Under the pieces are notes generated by a model. It had not been told where the DNA came from. It saw only the letters and a list, made by a program, of their open reading frames with translations, and made no database searches. Source: Bacteroidota bacterium (GTDB lineage: Bacteria > Bacteroidota > Bacteroidia > UBA7662 > CANHCV01). Taken from it: 55,299 bases of DNA. Each line of letters begins with the position of its first letter. The first letter of the stretch is position 1. The stretch covers positions 1 to 55,299 of the forward strand of contig CANHCV010000010.1 of NCBI GenBank assembly GCA_947459245.1, given 5' to 3'. Position numbers and translations under genes: made by a program. Positions 51,007-55,299 of the stretch are shown in pieces.

Positions 51007-53922
51007 TTATCGAACAATCAATCGTTGTTGGAAAGGAAACCCATTGCTCATCCATTTCACCAAATAGAATCCGGGATCCAAATTGTGATTCCATGCTTGA
51101 TTTCCTAGAATTTGGGAATGAATCACTTTTTTACCTTCAACATTATAAATCTCTACCGATTGGTATCCTTCAAAAGGAAAAACCAAATGATCGTTGGAAG
51201 GATTGGGATAAATCAATGTTTGAGGTTCACCGATGCATTGGCAAGATGAATTGGGATCGTTTTCGGTGATGGTTAAAGTAAATACTGGGTTAATTCCTAG
51301 GGAAACTCCAGCAGTGTTATTCACGAGCTCGAATCGAATAACCCGATTGGAATTAAAGGTAGAATTGTCGATCACGGTTACGGGAATGGCAACTGTATTG
51401 GCGTTTTTATTCAAAGCAAGGGTGATGGTATCGGCAACAACTGCGGGATTCGTGGTGTAATTGGTTCCGTAAACGGCCCCGCCACTCACGTTCGAAACAG
51501 CAACTTTAACCACTTCATTGGAAAGCATGGTGGAATTTAAGGAAATGGGAAGATTGAAAACCCCTCCATTTTCTGCAATAGATCCTACCGATTGACCGAA
51601 GTTAATTTGAGGATTGGTTAATGGAATAATATCGGTCGTTCTTCGGGGTAAAATTTGATAACCGGAGGTGTAGGGAGCCGAATTATCAAATTGGGTTTGA
51701 ATTCCAATCACACTAAACAAGGAATTTGGAGCAGTGGAACCATCGATGTTGGTATCGCTATCAATTCGCATGGTTACCGTATCCGTTCCGTTGGTGATGG
51801 TAACATTGGCACTGCTGTTTGCTGCTGGCCACTGCGTTGGATTAACCAAACGGTATCCGTTCAATTGAATCAATTTAGATTCCTGAGATTCGATGAGGGA
51901 TGTAACCGTAGAGGGTGGATTGACCGTATTTCCTCTTGAAACAATCGCCATAGAGTCGATGGTTAATTGGGTTAATCCGTTGAATTGCGACACCTTTCCG
52001 ATAACTCGAAGTTCATCACCTTCGGTTACGGTATAGGGTGGTGCAACGTTGGAACTTTTGAAGGCCGTAATCGAACCCGAAGCATCGTAAAGAGCAAATT
52101 GCAACCCATTGGTGCTGTAGTTCACCGAGTTAACAATTCCTACAATTTTACAATTAACGTTCAAGGAATCCGAAACACCCGTGGTTGCATTGCTGGTGTT
52201 GATGGTACCAATGGAATACGTTGGAATGGAAGATGGGGCAACAGCCGAATCATCGTCTGTGATCGAAATCAACGTAACATTTTGAGTTCCAATGACCAAT
52301 CCGGAAGTCGCAGAAATCATTCTAAATCGAATGGAACGAGCTGGATCAATGATGGAATTATTGATGGGTGAAAAAGCAAACGATGCGTTGGAAGCACCGG
52401 AAGGAATGATTAAAGTTAAGGTGTCATTCACCGCTGCAGGATTCGTTAAATAATCCGTTCCATAGAGCGGTGTACCGGCAACTTGAATCAACCGCATTTT
52501 TATCGTGTCGATTCGAGAAGTAGGAAGTGTAAAGGTGAGAAAAACCGAATTCGAACCGGATGACTCTCCAAATGCTGCGCTTGAATTGGCAAAGTTGATG
52601 CGATTTACGGTTGGTTGAGCACCTCTGATAATATCGTTGGTATCTCTAGGGAAAATTTGATATCCGCTGGTGTAAGGACTAGAATTATCAAACTGACTTC
52701 CAATTCCAATGAGGTCGAAGGTACCTGAAGGCGCTGGAGATCCATCTATACTTCCATCTAAATCAATACGAATGGTGAACGTATCAACCCCGTTCGTGGC
52801 CTGAACATTGGCATTTGAACCCGCCGCTGGCCATTGGGTTGCATTCACCAAAGTAAGGCCATTAATCCTTACCAATTTTGATTCATTAATTTCGCCCAAT
52901 GACGTAACCACCGAAGGGGTGTATATGGGATTACCGGAAGAAATAATCGACATGGAATCCATGTTAATTTGGGTTAACCCACTGAATTGAGAAATTTTTC
53001 CATAAATAGAAACACGATCTCCCTGATTTACCGTGTAGGGGGGCGTTACATTGGTTGCTTTAAATACTCCAATTCCACCGGTTGAATCGAACAACGTAAA
53101 TTGCAATCCACTGGTGCTGAAGTTTATTCCAAGAACGGTCCCAGTCAATTGGCAATTCACATTGATAGAATCGGCAACACCCGTAGTTGGATTAATTCCC
53201 GTTACTCTTGAAATGGCATATTGGGGCAAACTTCCGGTTGGATTCCCACCACCACCGCCGCCGCCGGAGGTGTTGTTAAAAAACACCCAATTTGGCCAGG
53301 CGGAAACGCCTCCCAAATTAATGGAATCGGCTGTAATCCAGTTGGCTGTATCGTTAATCATGGTTAGAACAGCAGGAACGGTTCCGTTGGTGGTATCGAT
53401 TCGGTAGTAACCATTGGAACGCAATCTTACGAATTGGAAGGCGTTGGTTCCAAGTGTTAATGACGGTGGCAAATAACTCGTATTGGAAGTTGCAGCGCCA
53501 GCATTAATGAACGGTTGGGTTGCTATTCCAGCAATGAAAGAAGGATTTCTCATCGATCCTTGAATGGCAAATAGGTTTTCTCCAGTTTGAGATAATGCAG
53601 ATAAAGCACCAACACACGTTCCACCGGTATTTGCAACAGCTGGCGAAGCAGAGCAATTCATGATGGTCACTTGTCCTTTGGTTAACGCTGGAGTGGTCCA
53701 AACCATGGTATCTTCATTTGCTCGAAATGAGCTGGTTGAATCCCATGCACGATCGGTAAAAATAATCACGGTTCCAGCGGGAATATTTGTTGTGGCAACG
53801 AATGCAAAATAATCAGCGCTTCTGGTTTGAATTCCAATGAATTGAAGATCGCCCGGATTAAGATTTTGGGCTTTTAAATTGCCAAAAATGGCCAGCAACA
53901 ATAAGATCGTAATTTTTTTCAT
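51007..53922 (-). CDS. T9SS type A surface protein with duplicated OB-like plus Calx-beta modules
   Basis: 971 residues: signal peptide ending LKAQ; an N-terminal domain (about 20-225) of the kind seen in Bacteroidota surface proteins (LNPGDLQFIGIQTRSADYFAFVA); a run of seven glycines (about 225); then two copies of an OB-fold-like module (about 232-432 and 567-765), each followed by a Calx-beta-like segment (FGESSG..., IAENGG... ending ITDDD/ITENDP); and a type A sorting tail (IYPNPSNDHLVF, VEIYNVEGKKV, GFYLVKW). Repeats are strongly alike, so the duplication is recent. Secreted and surface-bound; ligand unknown. Three bases before ddl. Confidence 0.88.
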   Translation of the reverse strand: MKKITILLLLAIFGNLKAQNLNPGDLQFIGIQTRSADYFAFVATTNIPAGTVIIFTDRAWDSTSSFRANEDTMVWTTPALTKGQVTIMNCSASPAVANTGGTCVGALSALSQTGENLFAIQGSMRNPSFIAGIATQPFINAGAATSNTSYLPPSLTLGTNAFQFVRLRSNGYYRIDTTNGTVPAVLTMINDTANWITADSINLGGVSAWPNWVFFNNTSGGGGGGGNPTGSLPQYAISRVTGINPTTGVADSINVNCQLTGTVLGINFSTSGLQFTLFDSTGGIGVFKATNVTPPYTVNQGDRVSIYGKISQFSGLTQINMDSMSIISSGNPIYTPSVVTSLGEINESKLVRINGLTLVNATQWPAAGSNANVQATNGVDTFTIRIDLDGSIDGSPAPSGTFDLIGIGSQFDNSSPYTSGYQIFPRDTNDIIRGAQPTVNRINFANSSAAFGESSGSNSVFLTFTLPTSRIDTIKMRLIQVAGTPLYGTDYLTNPAAVNDTLTLIIPSGASNASFAFSPINNSIIDPARSIRFRMISATSGLVIGTQNVTLISITDDDSAVAPSSIPTYSIGTINTSNATTGVSDSLNVNCKIVGIVNSVNYSTNGLQFALYDASGSITAFKSSNVAPPYTVTEGDELRVIGKVSQFNGLTQLTIDSMAIVSRGNTVNPPSTVTSLIESQESKLIQLNGYRLVNPTQWPAANSSANVTITNGTDTVTMRIDSDTNIDGSTAPNSLFSVIGIQTQFDNSAPYTSGYQILPRRTTDIIPLTNPQINFGQSVGSIAENGGVFNLPISLNSTMLSNEVVKVAVSNVSGGAVYGTNYTTNPAVVADTITLALNKNANTVAIPVTVIDNSTFNSNRVIRFELVNNTAGVSLGINPVFTLTITENDPNSSCQCIGEPQTLIYPNPSNDHLVFPFEGYQSVEIYNVEGKKVIHSQILGNQAWNHNLDPGFYLVKWMSNGFPFQQRLIVR
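51280..53226 (-). repeat. Internal tandem duplication of about 330 codons
   Basis: Within the 971-residue gene, module 1 (52627-53226) and module 2 (51628-52223) share long stretches such as PYTSGYQI, APPYTV or TPPYTV, GLTQ and TQWPAA in the same order, and each is followed by a Calx-beta-like segment. The unit is one OB-like plus one Calx-beta region. Confidence 0.9.
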
Positions 53923-53941
53923 TTGAGGTGAATTGTTTCTA

Positions 53942-53949
53942 CAAAATTA
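53942..53949 (-). promoter_or_regulatory. Promoter element of the T9SS-ddl-PASTA operon
   Basis: TAATTTTG on the minus strand, 19 bases before the ATG at 53922. A TTTG lies 16 bases upstream, shorter than ideal. The 8-bp palindrome AAACGTTT (53967-53974) is just upstream. Confidence 0.5.
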
Positions 53950-53978
53950 AGGAGTAAAAGCGTTTCAAACGTTTCCAT

Positions 53979-55299
53979 TTATTGAATCGCACCTTTTTCT
54001 TTCAAAAAGTTCAAAAAACTTTCATACTGATACTTTTTGAGGACTTTCGGAAATTTCACTTGGGCTCCTGATTTCCCTTGATCTGCCAACCAATCCACAA
54101 ACAATTGAGGATGAATCACATTGATTCTGAGATTCTTAATGGCATTCTTTCGTTCCACGCGATAATCGTCGTTGATGTGGCAAAGGACCTCATCAATTTT
54201 TTGCATGATCGAATTGGAATCGATGTTTTCTTCGCAAGCAACAAACCAATGGTGGGCAAACAAACTTCCATCCGGCACTCCAGCAACGGTAAACTCGGGC
54301 AAGGAAACATTGAAAAATTCACTGGTTTCACGAACAGCCCGAGCCATGTTTTCCATGCTTAAATGCTCTCCACAAATGGATAAATAGTGCTTCGTTCTTC
54401 CAACAATTTTAATATCAAATTTCGAATGGGAAACAAACTTCACAACGTCTCCAATCAAATACCTCCAAGCGCCTGAACAAGTGGAAATCACCATCGCATA
54501 TTCTACAAAGGGTTCAACCTCGTTCAAGGTTATGGCCTTCGCGTGAGGCAACAGCGCTCCATCTTCCGAAAAATTCTCCGAATCGAACGGAACAAACTCA
54601 AAAAAGATTTGATTACCGGTCATTAAACGCATTCCCGTACTCTTGGGCGTTGCTTGATACGCGAAAAATCCTTCCGAAGCCATGTACGTATCAAAATACA
54701 ACACCTCTCTCGAAAACATTTCCTCAAACTTCTTTTTAAACGGATCAATCATCACTCCTCCGTGAACCAAAACTTGGAAATTAGGCCAAATGTCGTGAAT
54801 GGTCTTCACTTGGTAATGCTCAATGATTCGCTCCATGATGATTTGAATCCACGAACATGTACCCGTAACAACACCCACGTTCCAGTCCTTAGCATTTCGT
54901 ACAATTTCATCAATTTTCTCTGGCCAATTTTTCTGAGCTCGGATTTCAGGAGGAGGAACCGACATGGGGCGGAACCAAAATGGAAGATTTCCCGTGGTAA
55001 TTCCACTTAAATCTCCCGAAAAATTTACGCCATTCCATTCTAAATCGGTGCTTCCGCCAATCATCAACGTTTGATGGGTTAATGCTTCGCGCCCTTGCGC
55101 TGTTTTCAGCAGAGCTAATGTTTGTTTAAGACCTCCGCGTTTAATGGCTTTCACCATTTCCTTGGTTACGGGAATAAATTTTGAAGCGTCTTCAGAAGTT
55201 CCCGAACTTAAGGCAAAAAAGGGAACAACCCCGGGCCAACAAACTTCTTTTTCTCCGTTAAAGGACTTTTGCCACCAAGGATACATTCCCGAATAATCC
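53979..55299 (-). CDS. GH3 family protein, 3' part (cut by window edge)
   Basis: 440 codons visible. The ORF-track ATG at 55286 is not the start: the frame continues open to the window edge (DYSG before MYPWWQKS). GH3-family landmarks: FFALSSGTSEDASKFIPVT (phosphate loop), STDLEWNG, YMASEGFFAYQ, YLIGDVVKF and VGRTKHYLSICGEHLS (nucleotide-binding region with hinge). GH3 enzymes adenylate carboxylic acids and join them to amino acids; plant members conjugate auxin and jasmonate, but the substrate of bacterial members is unknown. N-terminus not visible, so length cannot be compared. Confidence 0.9.
   Translation of the reverse strand, partial: DYSGMYPWWQKSFNGEKEVCWPGVVPFFALSSGTSEDASKFIPVTKEMVKAIKRGGLKQTLALLKTAQGREALTHQTLMIGGSTDLEWNGVNFSGDLSGITTGNLPFWFRPMSVPPPEIRAQKNWPEKIDEIVRNAKDWNVGVVTGTCSWIQIIMERIIEHYQVKTIHDIWPNFQVLVHGGVMIDPFKKKFEEMFSREVLYFDTYMASEGFFAYQATPKSTGMRLMTGNQIFFEFVPFDSENFSEDGALLPHAKAITLNEVEPFVEYAMVISTCSGAWRYLIGDVVKFVSHSKFDIKIVGRTKHYLSICGEHLSMENMARAVRETSEFFNVSLPEFTVAGVPDGSLFAHHWFVACEENIDSNSIMQKIDEVLCHINDDYRVERKNAIKNLRINVIHPQLFVDWLADQGKSGAQVKFPKVLKKYQYESFLNFLKEKGAIQ

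Noticed and set aside
1-55299. CRISPR arrays, insertion sequences, prophage or integration sites
   Set aside because: No regularly spaced repeats, transposase-like or integrase-like frames were seen; the one tRNA has its normal terminator and no flanking repeat.

Overview
The window is a gene-dense, moderately AT-rich chromosomal segment of a Bacteroidota bacterium. The evidence is threefold. First, there are type IX secretion (T9SS) proteins: a PorU2-like sortase and five proteins with type A or type B sorting tails. Second, lineage-typical families are present (DUF4270 and DUF4296 lipoproteins, an OstA-like LPS protein, GH3, a CcmBCD cassette). Third, many genes carry the Bacteroidota promoter element TAnnTTTG instead of a -10/-35 pair, and Shine-Dalgarno sequences are not apparent. 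Genus cannot be told from the sequence. I see no phage, insertion sequence, CRISPR array or integration site; this is core and near-core chromosome. No gene-free gap exceeds about 250 bases.

Layout, left to right. 1-600: 5' end of a TonB-dependent receptor under a TPP riboswitch (thiamin uptake). 0.6-4 kb: YggS, a DUF4296 lipoprotein and MutS2. 4-7.1 kb: cobalamin riboswitch, a BtuB-like receptor and a BtuG-like beta-propeller lipoprotein, forming a vitamin B12 uptake operon. 7.1-8.5 kb (minus): rpsT, radC and a tiny secreted protein that is little more than a T9SS sorting domain. 8.6-17.4 kb (plus): threonine aldolase, lipoate ligase, a small unknown, ccmBCD, glutamate dehydrogenase, rpsA, pyrR-pyrB. 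17.5-21.8 kb (minus): starch-synthase-like protein, DUF4270, glmS, pterin dehydratase. 22-33.8 kb (plus): panC-panD-flippase-rfaE2, a large T9SS type B protein, penicillin acylase, a small membrane protein, a 46-residue lipoprotein, feoA-feoB, a SprT-like protease, and a GT4 glycosyltransferase. 33.7-42.1 kb (minus): tRNA-His, cyclophilin, exonuclease III, a YceI-like chimera, porU2 and a GT9 heptosyltransferase-like gene. 42.1-43.6 kb (plus): OstA-like protein. 43.6-55.3 kb (minus): GH3 (cut by the window edge), a 971-residue duplicated T9SS protein, a double-length D-Ala-D-Ala ligase, a PASTA protein, a T9SS type A protein and a TPR protein.

The dominant theme is the cell envelope: outer-membrane vitamin uptake (two riboswitch-controlled receptors), ferrous iron uptake, LPS and heptose chemistry (rfaE2, GT4, GT9, OstA), peptidoglycan (glmS, tandem Ddl, PASTA), and T9SS secretion. 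Genes are packed with many 4-base ATGA overlaps and two convergent 3' overlaps. The most notable items are the tandem Ddl whose second half has a Tyr-to-Phe change at the depsipeptide-ligase specificity position, a 27-bp near-perfect palindrome in the feoAB promoter, a recurring promoter block ending exactly four bases before start codons (suggesting leaderless mRNAs), the porU2-GT9 translational coupling, a YceI-like protein lacking its second half, and a stand-alone T9SS sorting domain.
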